From Streptomyces gardneri (lineage in GTDB: Bacteria > Actinomycetota > Actinomycetes > Streptomycetales > Streptomycetaceae): DNA of 64,000 nucleotides. The notes beneath the pieces are model-generated. The model saw nothing but the letters and a program-made list of their open reading frames with translations, was not told the origin of the DNA and ran no database searches. Shown in pieces: positions 26,081 through 35,399 of this stretch (within the stretch, counting starts at the first letter, position 1; each line of letters begins with the position of its first letter). Position numbers and translations under genes: made by a program. The stretch is from NCBI RefSeq assembly GCF_006539185.1, contig NZ_BJMN01000012.1, positions 62,001 through 126,000 on the forward strand, in the 5' to 3' direction.

Positions 26081-29000
26081 TCAGCGGCCCGGACGGAACG
26101 CCTTCGTGGCCTCGTCGAAGATCTCGGAGACCTTGGCCCGCTCGTTCTTCGGGCCGATGACCTGGACGACGTGGTACCTGCCGCCGTCGATCACGGCGAA
26201 GTTGCGGACGAACACCATGCGGCCCGTACTGTCCGGCCATGTGTAACTGCCCGTGGCCGTCACCGTCGTACCGATGGTGACCCGGCGCGCCTCCTCCACG
26301 ACCCCCCAGCTCGTCGCCCGCACAGGGTCCAGTTCGCGCTCCTTGGAGTTCTGGTACTCCAGCGGGTCCGAGCCGTTGTCGCCGACGCTGTCGCGGCCGG
26401 GGACGACGATCATCGTGAAGTCGCCGCCGATGTAGCGCACTTGCCCCGCGTCGTTGATCGGGCTGCGTCGCCAGCCGTTCGGGACCCCGATCCGGAAGCC
26501 CTCCGGGTCCTGGCGCAGGGCGTACCCGGCGGCGGGTGCGGGCGCCGACGGGTCGGCCGCGGGCGGGGTGGTGGACGGCTTGCCCGACGGCTTCGCGGAA
26601 GGTTCGGCGGACGGCTTGGTGGACGGCCCCGCTGACGGCTCGTCCGACGGTTCGGCGGGCCGGTCCGTGGTTGCGGACGGGCCGTTCGCGGGTGCGGTGG
26701 TACGCGGGGACGCACCGGGCTCCCCGCCCTCACCCGGCAGGAAGAAGACCGCGTACGCCACGGCCCCGCCGAGCAGGAGCAGGACGAGGAGGAGCAGCGT
26801 ACGACCGAGTGAGCGCGGCGAGCCCGCGCCCCGGGCGGGGCTCCGGGGAGTACGGGGCGCTCGGGGCGCGCGCTGGGGGATCTCCTCCTGGAACTCCGGC
26901 CGTGCGTCGACGTATCCGCCCTGGTGGGCCGCCTCGGGCCCGACCTCGTAGTTCTCGTAGTTCTCGTGGTCCCCGTGGTCCCCGTGGTTCTCGTGAAGGG
27001 CCGTCGCGGGCGGTGCGGCGGGGCGGGGCTCCTTGCCCCGCTTGTGGCGGTGGCGGCCCGCTCCGGCGCCCGCGCCCTTGCGGCGCCGGCGCACCAGCTC
27101 GCCGCGGCGGCGCACGATCGGCAGCCGCTTCTCGTCGAAGGACGGCACCGGTACGACTCCGAAGCCGGCCTCCGGCTCCGGAGCCGACCGCACGAGCGAG
27201 CGCAGCCAGCCGCGCAGCTCCTCGAAGTCGGGTCGCTCGGTGGGGTCCTGGCGCAGCAGGGACTCCACGACCGGGCGCAGCGGCCCGCACTCCTCGGCGA
27301 AGGCGGGCGGCTCGGCGCAGACCAGCTGGACGAGCTCGGCGGCGCTGTCCTCCGGGTAGGGGGCGTGGCCCTGCACGGCCCGGTAGAGGAGCGCGCCGAG
27401 CGCCCACAGGTCGGTGGCGGGGCCGATGGGCGGGGCGAGCCGCCAGTTCTCGTGCACGGGGCCGGCCTGCTCGGGCGCCCAGCGCTCGGTGACCGCGCCG
27501 ACGACGGCGATCCGGGTCTGGCGGGCCCGCTCGGCGTCGAGGCGCGTGGTCGGGCCGCGGTGCGCCTGGGCCGGTACGGCGGCCCGCTCGGGCGGTCCGG
27601 CGGCGCCGGCTGCGACCGGGAGGCGGGCGGGGTCGGGGGTCGCGGCCGTGTATCCGGCGGGCAGCGCCGGGCGGCCCGAGCCGGGCAGCACGGGGCCGCG
27701 GCCGGGGCCCGAGCCGCCGGCGGGGATCGGTCCTGAGCCGTCGCGCGCGGCATGGGGACCGTCGCTCCAGTTGCCGGCGAGGTGCACGCGCGGCGGGGGG
27801 TCTGACCGCGGGCCGCCGTAGGCCGTGCCGCCGGTCGCGTCGTCGTCGTCCTCGTCGTCGTCCTCGTCGTCCGCCGCCTGCGACCACCACTGCGGCTCGG
27901 GCGCGCCGGACGCGGGCACGGGGGCCGGTGGCGGTGGGGGCGCGGGGGCCGGGAGCGCTGCCTGGGCCGGCGCCGTGGGCGGCTCGGTCGGCGCGGGGCG
28001 CTGGCCGGGGAGCGTCCCGGACTCGCCGAGCCGCGCCGCGGCACGCGCCCCCGCGCGGTACGCGGCGATGGCCCCGGCCCGTGCGGCCCGTACGTCGGCG
28101 GTGGGCGGCGGGGCGACGGCCGGGGGTTCCGCCCCGGTCCGCGGCTCGGGCGCGGACCTCGCACCCGCGCCGTACGGGTCGGCCCCGTAGGACTCACGGC
28201 CGTACGCGTCGACTTCGGGCCCGTCGGCACCGTCGTCGGGCTCGGACTCGTCAGCGTCGGCGCTGTACTCCTCGGACCGGTACTCGCCGGACCCGTACTC
28301 GCCGGAGCCGTAGTGGTCGGAGCCGTATCCGTCGGAGGCGTACCCCTCGGATCCGTACCCCTCGGAGCCGTAGTCGTCAGCGGTCTCCCCGCGCGGCTCC
28401 TCGTCCGCGTCCGTCCCGTACTCGACCTCCTCGGCCTCCTCGAACTCCTCGAACTCCTCGAACTCCGCCTCGTCGTCGCCCTCGGTCTCCTCGTAGACCT
28501 CGGCCTCGTACAGGTCGGAGCTGTACACCTCGGCGAACTCGGGCTCGGGCGCGCGCGGGAAGTCGGGCTCGAACTCCCGGGACGCGAAACCGGATCCGGT
28601 CCCGGTACCCGTCCCGGCCCCGAATCTCGCCCCGAACTCCCGCTCGTCGTCGCCCGGCTCCGGCACGGGCGCGTAGCCGCACAGGGCCTCTTCCGCGGCG
28701 CCCACGGCGAGGCCCGTGAGGACGACCCGCCCGTCGTCGCAGACGAGCACGGTGCGGGCGGTGATGTTCCGGTGGACCCAGCCGTGGGCGTGGAGCGCGC
28801 GCAGGGCGGTGAGGACGTCGGCGCCGATCTCGGCCGCCCGGTACGGGTTCAGGGGCTGCTCGGCGAGGAGCGCGGACAGCGGCCTGGCCGCCACGACCTC
28901 GCTCACTATCCAGAGGGAACCGGCCTCCGCGAAGACGTCGAAGACCTGGTCGAGGAGGGGGTGGTCGGGAATCTGCGCGGCGGCCTGGGCCGCTTCGATC

Positions 29001-29272
29001 GCCCGGCGCACGACGGGCTCGGCCGGCCGGCGGGTCGCCCGCCCGGCGCTCCCGTAGGGCTGCGCGGAACCGCCCGCGCCGTCGAGCACCTCGGCGTCCA
29101 CGAACTCCGGCAGGGGCACTTGGCGGACCAGGACCTCCTGCCCGCTGTACGTGTCGAAGGCGCGGGTCTCGGCGAGGTCGTACGCGTCCGGGCCCAGGCC
29201 CGCGTCCGTGCCGGTCGGCGGCAGCGGCAGGCGGTAGCGGTCCGCCAGCACCCTTCCCGCGTAGTCGTCCAC
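26081..29272 (-). CDS. Ser/Thr kinase paralogue lacking catalytic residues (probable pseudokinase)
   Basis: 1063 residues from GTG 29272, chosen because GGGGAGG lies just upstream; an upstream in-frame start at 29329 would add 19 residues. The N-lobe has no Gly-rich loop and the VAIK Lys is Arg50 (VLVRQV). The catalytic HRD is HRN (167-169) and the DFG is TGL (186-188). Residues ~200-580 are an acidic, disordered insert with Tyr/Gly/Ser/Glu repeats (GYGSE-type, ~300-335). The C-lobe resumes at ~584 (RWAPEQ, DLWALGALLYRAVQGHAPYP). A Lys/Arg stretch, a single helix (~820-845), a Pro/Ser linker and the same PsbP-like sensor (~915-1063) follow. Likely a scaffold or receptor rather than an enzyme. 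Confidence 0.85.
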   Translation of the reverse strand: MDDYAGRVLADRYRLPLPPTGTDAGLGPDAYDLAETRAFDTYSGQEVLVRQVPLPEFVDAEVLDGAGGSAQPYGSAGRATRRPAEPVVRRAIEAAQAAAQIPDHPLLDQVFDVFAEAGSLWIVSEVVAARPLSALLAEQPLNPYRAAEIGADVLTALRALHAHGWVHRNITARTVLVCDDGRVVLTGLAVGAAEEALCGYAPVPEPGDDEREFGARFGAGTGTGTGSGFASREFEPDFPRAPEPEFAEVYSSDLYEAEVYEETEGDDEAEFEEFEEFEEAEEVEYGTDADEEPRGETADDYGSEGYGSEGYASDGYGSDHYGSGEYGSGEYRSEEYSADADESEPDDGADGPEVDAYGRESYGADPYGAGARSAPEPRTGAEPPAVAPPPTADVRAARAGAIAAYRAGARAAARLGESGTLPGQRPAPTEPPTAPAQAALPAPAPPPPPAPVPASGAPEPQWWSQAADDEDDDEDDDDATGGTAYGGPRSDPPPRVHLAGNWSDGPHAARDGSGPIPAGGSGPGRGPVLPGSGRPALPAGYTAATPDPARLPVAAGAAGPPERAAVPAQAHRGPTTRLDAERARQTRIAVVGAVTERWAPEQAGPVHENWRLAPPIGPATDLWALGALLYRAVQGHAPYPEDSAAELVQLVCAEPPAFAEECGPLRPVVESLLRQDPTERPDFEELRGWLRSLVRSAPEPEAGFGVVPVPSFDEKRLPIVRRRGELVRRRRKGAGAGAGRHRHKRGKEPRPAAPPATALHENHGDHGDHENYENYEVGPEAAHQGGYVDARPEFQEEIPQRAPRAPRTPRSPARGAGSPRSLGRTLLLLVLLLLGGAVAYAVFFLPGEGGEPGASPRTTAPANGPSATTDRPAEPSDEPSAGPSTKPSAEPSAKPSGKPSTTPPAADPSAPAPAAGYALRQDPEGFRIGVPNGWRRSPINDAGQVRYIGGDFTMIVVPGRDSVGDNGSDPLEYQNSKERELDPVRATSWGVVEEARRVTIGTTVTATGSYTWPDSTGRMVFVRNFAVIDGGRYHVVQVIGPKNERAKVSEIFDEATKAFRPGR

Positions 29273-29420
29273 GACGCCTCCCCACGCGCGCACGCTGTCC
29301 CCCGTGGACCCGCGGATCCGTCGGATCACGCGAGTCCGTCAATTCCGGTCCGAAACCACGCAGTTAGCGGCAATCGTCGACTGCGTACGGTCCGTGAACT
29401 CTCACGATACGTGGCGCCGG

Positions 29421-31901
29421 TCAGTCCTTGGGGCTGAACGTGGCGAACGCCGTCTCCCGCAGCGTCCGGCACTCGGCGCCGTCCCACTCGTCGGCCTTGC
29501 AGGTGATCATGATGGAGTAGCCGTGCGTGTCGTCCACCTTGAAGCCGCGGTTGAGCACGCGGACCTTCATGCCCTTCTGCGTGCGCGTGAACTCCCAGTC
29601 GGCGACGGTCGGGTACCCCTGGTAGGCGACCGACCTGATGCCGATGTGGTCGTAGTCCTGGCTGGTGACGGCGACGCCGGCCTTGGCCAGCTCCCAGGCG
29701 CTCTGCGCGTTGTCCTTCGGGCTGTCGTTGAAGTCGACCTGGACGCGCGGGAAGCCGCCGCTCTCGCTGAAGATGACGCCGAGGGCGTATCCCGGTATCG
29801 AGCGGGGCTCGTAGGTGGCGGGCAGCGCCATGGAGAAGTGCAGCTTCGCGTGGGTGACGAGGGTGTAGCCGGCGGGCAGCTGCGCGCCGATGCCACCGCT
29901 GGGCTTGCTGGACGGCTTGGTGCCGCCCTGCCCGTTCGTCGTCCCGACCGTGGTCCCGGCCGTCGTGCCCGTGGTCGTTCCGTTGGTCGTCCCCGTCGTG
30001 CCCGTGTCGCCGGTCGATCCGTTGGATCCGGTGCCGCCGGGCTGTGCGCCACCCTGCTGGCCGGGGCCGCCCGGTGTCTGTCCCTTGCCGCCGGTGCCCT
30101 CGGATCCACCGGATCCGTCGGCGCCGCCGGACGCGCCGGCCGAGGCCGTCGTGCCTCCGGTCCCCTGGCTCTGCTTGTCCTTGTCGTCGCCACCGCCGAG
30201 GGAGACCGTCAGGATCGTGCCGAGCAGGGCGAGGACGGCGACCGCGGCGATGATCACCAGCGTGCGGCGCGGGACGACGTCGGTCAGCGACGCGCGGGCC
30301 GGAGCCTGTCTGCCACCGCCCTGCCGGGGATCGGCCGTCTTCGGCCTCGGCGGCTTCGCCTTCGGCTCGGCCTTCGCCGAAGCCGCCGCGTTGCGCACGG
30401 ACTTCAGCGCGCCCCGCACCCGGTCGGCGGCGACGGCCGTCTCGGGCGCCCCGGTCCGGTCGGCGGCCGGAGCCGCCGGAGCCCGGTCGGGGCGCGGCGG
30501 CAGCGGTACGACCGTGGTGACCTCGGGCGAGACCGGGGGCGCCGCCTCGGGCGCGTCGAGCACGGCCCGCAGCAGGACCCGCGCGCGGGCGTCGTCGAGT
30601 CGCTGGGCCGGGTCCTTGGCGAGCAGGCCGTAGATGACCTGCTCCAGCTCGGGTCCCGCGTTCTTCGGCGGGTCGACCGGCTCGGTCATCACCGCCGTGA
30701 GCGTGGCGATGGCGGAGCCCTTGTCGTACGGCGGGCTGCCCTCGACCGCCGCGTAGATCAGTCCGCCCAGCGACCACAGGTCGGCGGCCGGTCCGGGCTT
30801 GTGGCCGCGGGCGCGCTCCGGCGAGATGTAGGAGGGGGCGCCGACGAGCATGCCGGTGGAGGTGATCGAGGGGTCGCCCTCGACCTGGGCGATGCCGAAG
30901 TCGGTCAGGACGACCCGGCCGTCCTCGGCGATCAGGACGTTCGACGGCTTCACGTCACGGTGGAGGATGCCCTCGCGGTGCGCGGAGCGCAGGACGTCGA
31001 GGATGGCGAGGCCGACCTCGGCGGCGCGGCGGGGCGTGAGCGTGCCGTCCTCGCGCACGGCTTCGGCGAGGGACTTGCCCTCGATGAGCTCCATGACGAT
31101 CCACGGACGGTCGTCCTCGTCGACGACGTCGTAGACGGTCACGGCGCCGTTGTTGCGGATCCGGGCGATGGCCTTCGCCTCGCGCAGGGTCCGGGTGATG
31201 AGGCGTCGCTTCTCGTCGTCGTCGATGCTCGTGGGGAAGCGGAGCTCCTTCACGGCGACGGTGCGGCCCAGGGTCTCGTCGACCGCGCGCCACACGGTGC
31301 CCATGCCGCCGCGGCCGAGGACCACCCCGAGCCGGTAGCGGCCGGCGAGCAGCCTGCCCTCGGTCACGGGGTCCTTGCGCAGCCGGTCGGCGCCGAAGCT
31401 GCCGGACGCCCTGCCGGAGGCCGAGCCGCCGGAGCCGCTCCCCCGCGCGGCGCGGCCGCTCTCGCCGTCGCCGTCCCCGGCGCCGAAGCCGGCCCGGCCG
31501 GTCGACGGCTCGGTGCCCCGCAGCCGGCCCGTCACTCCTGAGGCCTCGCCGGCGGACGTGCCGGAGGGGCCACCGGCGGAGTCGCCGGACGCCTTGTCCG
31601 GGACGTCCCGGGGCGCGTCGGACACCGCGTCACCCTTCGGGTCGTCAGCGCCCTCGGCGCCGCCCGAGCCCTCGGAGGCAGCGCCCTTCGAGCCCTCCGC
31701 GCGCTTCTCGTCGTCCGCGCGCTCCATGTCCTGCGCGCCCGCCGAAACGTCCGTGACCTGCGCGTCCTTCACGACTCGCGGGTCCCGCTCCGCCTCGCGT
31801 GCGGCCGGGACCGCCCCTCGGTCGCCGTCGGTCGCGGCCCCCGCGGCGGCGTCCCGCCGGGGGTCCCTCGCCGTGTCCCGCGACTGCTCCGCCTCCGACA
31901 T
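29421..31901 (-). CDS. Receptor-type Ser/Thr protein kinase with extracytoplasmic sensor
   Basis: 826 residues; ATG 31901 with GAGGGGAC upstream. A charged, disordered N-terminal extension of ~180 residues precedes the kinase domain (~185-450): GRGGMGTVW, VAVKELRF, HRDVKPSNVLI, TDFGIAQVEG, SPERARG are all intact. The single helix is near 545-568. A Thr/Gly repeat linker (TGTTGTTNGTTTGTT-like, ~600-665) leads to a ~150-residue sensor (from YTLVTHAKLHFSMALP) containing two Cys that could form a disulfide. First gene of the three-kinase array; gaps to the next genes are 148 and 135 bases, so co-transcription is possible. Confidence 0.92.
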   Translation of the reverse strand: MSEAEQSRDTARDPRRDAAAGAATDGDRGAVPAAREAERDPRVVKDAQVTDVSAGAQDMERADDEKRAEGSKGAASEGSGGAEGADDPKGDAVSDAPRDVPDKASGDSAGGPSGTSAGEASGVTGRLRGTEPSTGRAGFGAGDGDGESGRAARGSGSGGSASGRASGSFGADRLRKDPVTEGRLLAGRYRLGVVLGRGGMGTVWRAVDETLGRTVAVKELRFPTSIDDDEKRRLITRTLREAKAIARIRNNGAVTVYDVVDEDDRPWIVMELIEGKSLAEAVREDGTLTPRRAAEVGLAILDVLRSAHREGILHRDVKPSNVLIAEDGRVVLTDFGIAQVEGDPSITSTGMLVGAPSYISPERARGHKPGPAADLWSLGGLIYAAVEGSPPYDKGSAIATLTAVMTEPVDPPKNAGPELEQVIYGLLAKDPAQRLDDARARVLLRAVLDAPEAAPPVSPEVTTVVPLPPRPDRAPAAPAADRTGAPETAVAADRVRGALKSVRNAAASAKAEPKAKPPRPKTADPRQGGGRQAPARASLTDVVPRRTLVIIAAVAVLALLGTILTVSLGGGDDKDKQSQGTGGTTASAGASGGADGSGGSEGTGGKGQTPGGPGQQGGAQPGGTGSNGSTGDTGTTGTTNGTTTGTTAGTTVGTTNGQGGTKPSSKPSGGIGAQLPAGYTLVTHAKLHFSMALPATYEPRSIPGYALGVIFSESGGFPRVQVDFNDSPKDNAQSAWELAKAGVAVTSQDYDHIGIRSVAYQGYPTVADWEFTRTQKGMKVRVLNRGFKVDDTHGYSIMITCKADEWDGAECRTLRETAFATFSPKD

Positions 31902-32106
31902 GCGTCCCCTCTGCGATCCCTGATCTCCGCCGCGAATGCCGCTTCCCGTGCGATGCGGTAACCCGCCCTGGAAGAGAGGCCATTGTCCCTCACCTCGGGA
32001 CGGGCGCCGCCCCCGGGTCCGTACTCCGGGATGACGACGCCCGGAGGCACCCCCCAGGTTCCCATCGGATTCCGGACGACACGGACGTCCGGCCGAAAAC
32101 AGCCCG

Positions 32107-33816
32107 TCAGATCGGCACGATGTCCGGTGCCCCGAGCCGGGCGGCGTCGGCCGTCAGGTCGTCGGGCTGTCGCTGCGACTCGCGTTCGGCCTCGACCCGC
32201 TTCTCGTAGTGCTCGACCTCCTTGTCGATCTGGAGGGCGTCCCAGCCCAGGACGGGTGCCATCAGCTCCGCGCACTCACGCGCGCTGAGCGTCCCCCGGT
32301 CGAAGGTCTCGATGGAGATCCTGGTCCGCCGGGTGAGGACGTCGTCGAGGTGACGCGCGCCCTCGTGCGAGGCGGCGTACACGATCTCGGCGCGCAGGTA
32401 GTCGTCGGCCGCGGCGAGCGGTTGCCCGAGCCCGGGGTCCTCGGCGATGAGGTCGAGGATCTGCTCCGTCAGGGAGCCGTACCGGTTGAGCAGATGCTCG
32501 ACCCTGACGACGTGCAGTCCGGTCCTGGCGGCCGTTCTCGCCCGGGCGTTCCACAGGGCGCGGTAGCCCTCGGCGCCGAGGAGCGGGATGTCCTCGGTGA
32601 CGCAGGCGGCCACGCGCTGGTCGAGGCCGTGGACCGCCTCGTCCACCGCGTCCTTGGCCATGACCCGGTACGTCGTGTACTTGCCGCCGGCCACCACGAC
32701 GAGGCCGGGGACCGGGTGGGCGACGGTGTGCTCGCGCGAGAGCTTGCTCGTGGCGTCCGACTCGCCCGCGAGCAGGGGCCGCAGGCCCGCGTAGACGCCT
32801 TGGACGTCGTCCCGGGTGAGCGGGGTCGCGAGCACGGTGTTCACGTGCTCCAGGAGGTAGTCGATGTCGGCGCTCGACGCGGCCGGGTGGGCCTTGTCGA
32901 GGTCCCAGTCGGTGTCGGTGGTGCCGACGATCCAGTGCCGTCCCCAGGGGATGACGAACAGCACGGACTTCTCGGTGCGCAGGATGAGCCCGGTGGTCGA
33001 GTGGATGCGGTCCTTCGGCACGACCAGATGGATGCCCTTCGAGGCGCGGACGTGGAACTGGCCGCGCTCGCCGATGAGGGCCTGGGTGTCGTCCGTCCAC
33101 ACCCCGGTGGCGTTGACGATCTGCTTGGCCCGGATCTCGTACGAGCCGCCGGATTCGACGTCCTGGACGCGCGTGCCGACGACCCGCTCGCCCTCGCGGA
33201 GGAAGCCGACGACGCGGGCCCGGCTGGCGGCTCTGGCGCCGTAGGCGGCGGCCGTGCGCACGAGGGTGGTGACGAAGCGTGCGTCGTCCATCTGGGCGTC
33301 GTAGTACTGGAGGGCGCCGACCAGGGCGTCCTTCTTGAGGCAGGGCGCGACCCGCAGGGCGTTCCGCCGGGAGAGGTGGCGGTGCACGGGCAGGCCTCGG
33401 CCGTGGCCGGAGGAGAGGGACATCGCGTCGTACAGCGCGACGCCCGAGCCGGCGTAGAACCGCTCCCAGCCCTTGTGCTGGAGGGGGTAGAGGAAGGGGA
33501 CGGGCTTCACCAGGTGGGGCGCGAGCCGCTCCAGGAGCAGTCCGCGCTCCTTGAGCGCCTCCCGGACCAGCGCGAAGTCCAGCATCTCCAGGTAGCGCAG
33601 GCCGCCGTGGATGAGCTTGCTGGACCTGCTCGACGTGCCGGAGGCCCAGTCGCGGGCCTCGACGATGCCGGTGGAGAGTCCTCTCGTGACGGCGTCGAGG
33701 GCGATGCCCGCGCCGACCACTCCGGCGCCGACGACCAGTACGTCCAACTCGTGCTCCGCCATGGCCGTGAGCGCCTCGGTGCGCTCGGCCGGTCCCAGTG
33801 TCGCTGTCCTCACCAC
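32107..33816 (-). CDS. glpD: Aerobic glycerol-3-phosphate dehydrogenase
   Basis: 569 residues. FAD-binding motif VLVVGAGVVGAGIALDAVTRG; signature SSRSSKLIHGGLRYLE; DTDWDLDKAHPA; GLRPLL; KYTTYRVMAKDAVD. All are typical of GlpD, which oxidises sn-glycerol-3-phosphate to DHAP and passes electrons to menaquinone at the membrane. Start is GTG 33816 or the adjacent GTG 33813; GGGAGG is upstream. Other glp genes (glpF, glpK) are not in the window. Streptomyces usually has more than one GlpD, so this may be a secondary copy. Confidence 0.93.
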   Translation of the reverse strand: MVRTATLGPAERTEALTAMAEHELDVLVVGAGVVGAGIALDAVTRGLSTGIVEARDWASGTSSRSSKLIHGGLRYLEMLDFALVREALKERGLLLERLAPHLVKPVPFLYPLQHKGWERFYAGSGVALYDAMSLSSGHGRGLPVHRHLSRRNALRVAPCLKKDALVGALQYYDAQMDDARFVTTLVRTAAAYGARAASRARVVGFLREGERVVGTRVQDVESGGSYEIRAKQIVNATGVWTDDTQALIGERGQFHVRASKGIHLVVPKDRIHSTTGLILRTEKSVLFVIPWGRHWIVGTTDTDWDLDKAHPAASSADIDYLLEHVNTVLATPLTRDDVQGVYAGLRPLLAGESDATSKLSREHTVAHPVPGLVVVAGGKYTTYRVMAKDAVDEAVHGLDQRVAACVTEDIPLLGAEGYRALWNARARTAARTGLHVVRVEHLLNRYGSLTEQILDLIAEDPGLGQPLAAADDYLRAEIVYAASHEGARHLDDVLTRRTRISIETFDRGTLSARECAELMAPVLGWDALQIDKEVEHYEKRVEAERESQRQPDDLTADAARLGAPDIVPI

Positions 33817-33900
33817 TGCCGCCTCCCGATCGTTCCCGAGTCGTCCCGGTTTCGATTCTGGCCCGCTCCGGCGACTTCAGCCACCGCCTCGCCGCCACCC

Positions 33901-33909
33901 TGTGGATAA
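33901..33909 (-). promoter_or_regulatory. Single DnaA-box-like 9-mer
   Basis: TGTGGATAA is the exact complement of TTATCCACA. It lies in the divergent region between glpD and the sugar dehydrogenase. Isolated, so it may be chance or a titration/regulatory site. Confidence 0.3.
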
Positions 33910-34047
33910 CACTCGGCGACCTTCGACCCCACAATGCCGCATATCGGTCATATTTACGCCTAGTCTGACATTGCGCTCTCCCCGTTCTGTCCACCGGGGT
34001 TGCGCCTCGCGTCCCCTCCGGCTATTGGGAAGGACGGCCCACCCCCC

Positions 34048-35289
34048 ATGCCCGCTGATCTCGCCGTCATCGGCCTCGGCCACCACGGACTCCCCCTCGC
34101 CCAGGCCGCCACCGCCGCAGGCATCGACACCATCGGCTACGACACCGACCCCCGCCCCGTCGCCGAACTCGCCGCCGGCCGGTCCCCGGTCGACGGCTCG
34201 CTCACCGCCCCGGAGATCCGCCGGATGCTCGCGCGCGGCTTCCGCCCCACCACGAACACCGCCGAACTCGGCCGCGTCCGCACCGCCGTCCTCTGCGCGC
34301 CGACCCCCCTCGGCCCCGACCGCGCCCTCGACCTCACCGCCGTCACCGACGCCGCCCGCGCCCTCGCCACCCGACTGCGCCCGCACACCACCGTCCTCCT
34401 GGAGTCCCCCGTCCCACCGGGCACCACGGAAGGCCTCCTCCGCGAGGTCCTCGAAGCGGGCTCGGGGCTCCGCGCAGGCCGCGACTTCCACCTCGCGTAC
34501 TCCCCCGGCCGCCTCGACCCCGGCAACCGCACCCACGGCTTCGCCGGCACCCCCAAGGTCATCGGCGGCCTCACCCCGGCCTGCACGGAGTCCGCCGCCG
34601 CCTTCTACGGCCGGCTCACCGACAAGGTGGTACGCGCGCGTGGCCCGCGCGAAGCCGAGACGGTCAAGCTCCTGGAGACCAACTTCCGGCACGTCAACAT
34701 CGCGCTCGTCAACGAGATGGCGGTCCTCTGCCACGAACTCGGCGTCGACCTCTGGGACGTCATCCGCTGCGCCGAGACCAAGCCCTTCGGCTTCCAGGCC
34801 TTCCGCCCGGGCCCCGGCGTCGGCGGCCACGGCGTCTCCGTCGACACCATCGGCGCCCACCGCCCGCTCCGCCTCGTCGAACTCGCCGGCCAGGTCAACG
34901 AACGCATGCCCCAGTACGTCGTCCAGCGCGCCGCCACCCTCCTCAACGAGCACGGCAAGTCGGCCCGCGGCGCCCGGATCCTGCTGCTCGGCATCACCTA
35001 CAAGCCCGACCTCCCGGACCGTCAGGGCTCCCCCGCCGACGAGATCGCCCGCCGCCTCATGGACCTGGGCGCGGCCGTCAGCTACCACGACCCCCACGTC
35101 CCCGACTGGCGCGTCCGCGAACTCCCCGTCCCGCGCGCGGACTCCCTCTACGAGGCCGCCGCCCACGCGGACCTGACGGTGCTGCTCCAGCACCACCGCA
35201 CGTATGACCTCCAGGGCCTCTCGGTGAAGGCCCAGCTCCTCCTCGACACCCGCGGCGCCACGCCCGGCGGCGCGGCCCACCGCCTCTGA
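34048..35289 (+). CDS. UDP-glucose/GDP-mannose dehydrogenase family protein lacking catalytic Cys
   Basis: 413 residues; ATG with GGGAAGGAC upstream (34027-34035). N-terminal Rossmann domain VIGLGHHGLPLAQAA; central block ETVKLLETNFRHVNIALVNE keeps the Lys and Asn; C-terminal domain LLLGITYKPDLPDRQGSPADEI. In the family, an active-site Cys lies in GG(H/S)Cx(P/F)xD. Here the motif is GGHGVSVDT, with Gly262 at that position, and the following loop is about four residues short. Without the Cys thioester the usual two-step oxidation of an NDP-sugar to a uronate should fail. It may do another reaction, be regulatory, or be decaying. Its reading frame and codon bias are intact. Confidence 0.85.
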   Translation: MPADLAVIGLGHHGLPLAQAATAAGIDTIGYDTDPRPVAELAAGRSPVDGSLTAPEIRRMLARGFRPTTNTAELGRVRTAVLCAPTPLGPDRALDLTAVTDAARALATRLRPHTTVLLESPVPPGTTEGLLREVLEAGSGLRAGRDFHLAYSPGRLDPGNRTHGFAGTPKVIGGLTPACTESAAAFYGRLTDKVVRARGPREAETVKLLETNFRHVNIALVNEMAVLCHELGVDLWDVIRCAETKPFGFQAFRPGPGVGGHGVSVDTIGAHRPLRLVELAGQVNERMPQYVVQRAATLLNEHGKSARGARILLLGITYKPDLPDRQGSPADEIARRLMDLGAAVSYHDPHVPDWRVRELPVPRADSLYEAAAHADLTVLLQHHRTYDLQGLSVKAQLLLDTRGATPGGAAHRL

Positions 35290-35305
35290 CGGGGACACCG
35301 CACGC

Positions 35306-35338
35306 GCAGCCCCCTGTGGCGCCGTCACAGGGGGCTGC
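35306..35338 (+). terminator. Terminator after the sugar dehydrogenase
   Basis: Perfect 13-bp stem GCAGCCCCCTGTG/CACAGGGGGCTGC with a 7-base loop, 17 bases past the stop, followed by TACTCT. Confidence 0.8.
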
Positions 35339-35399
35339 TACTCTCCGGGACCTTCTGTTCGCACATCCGTGCGTCCACGTCCCTGGGGGGATCCACAGC

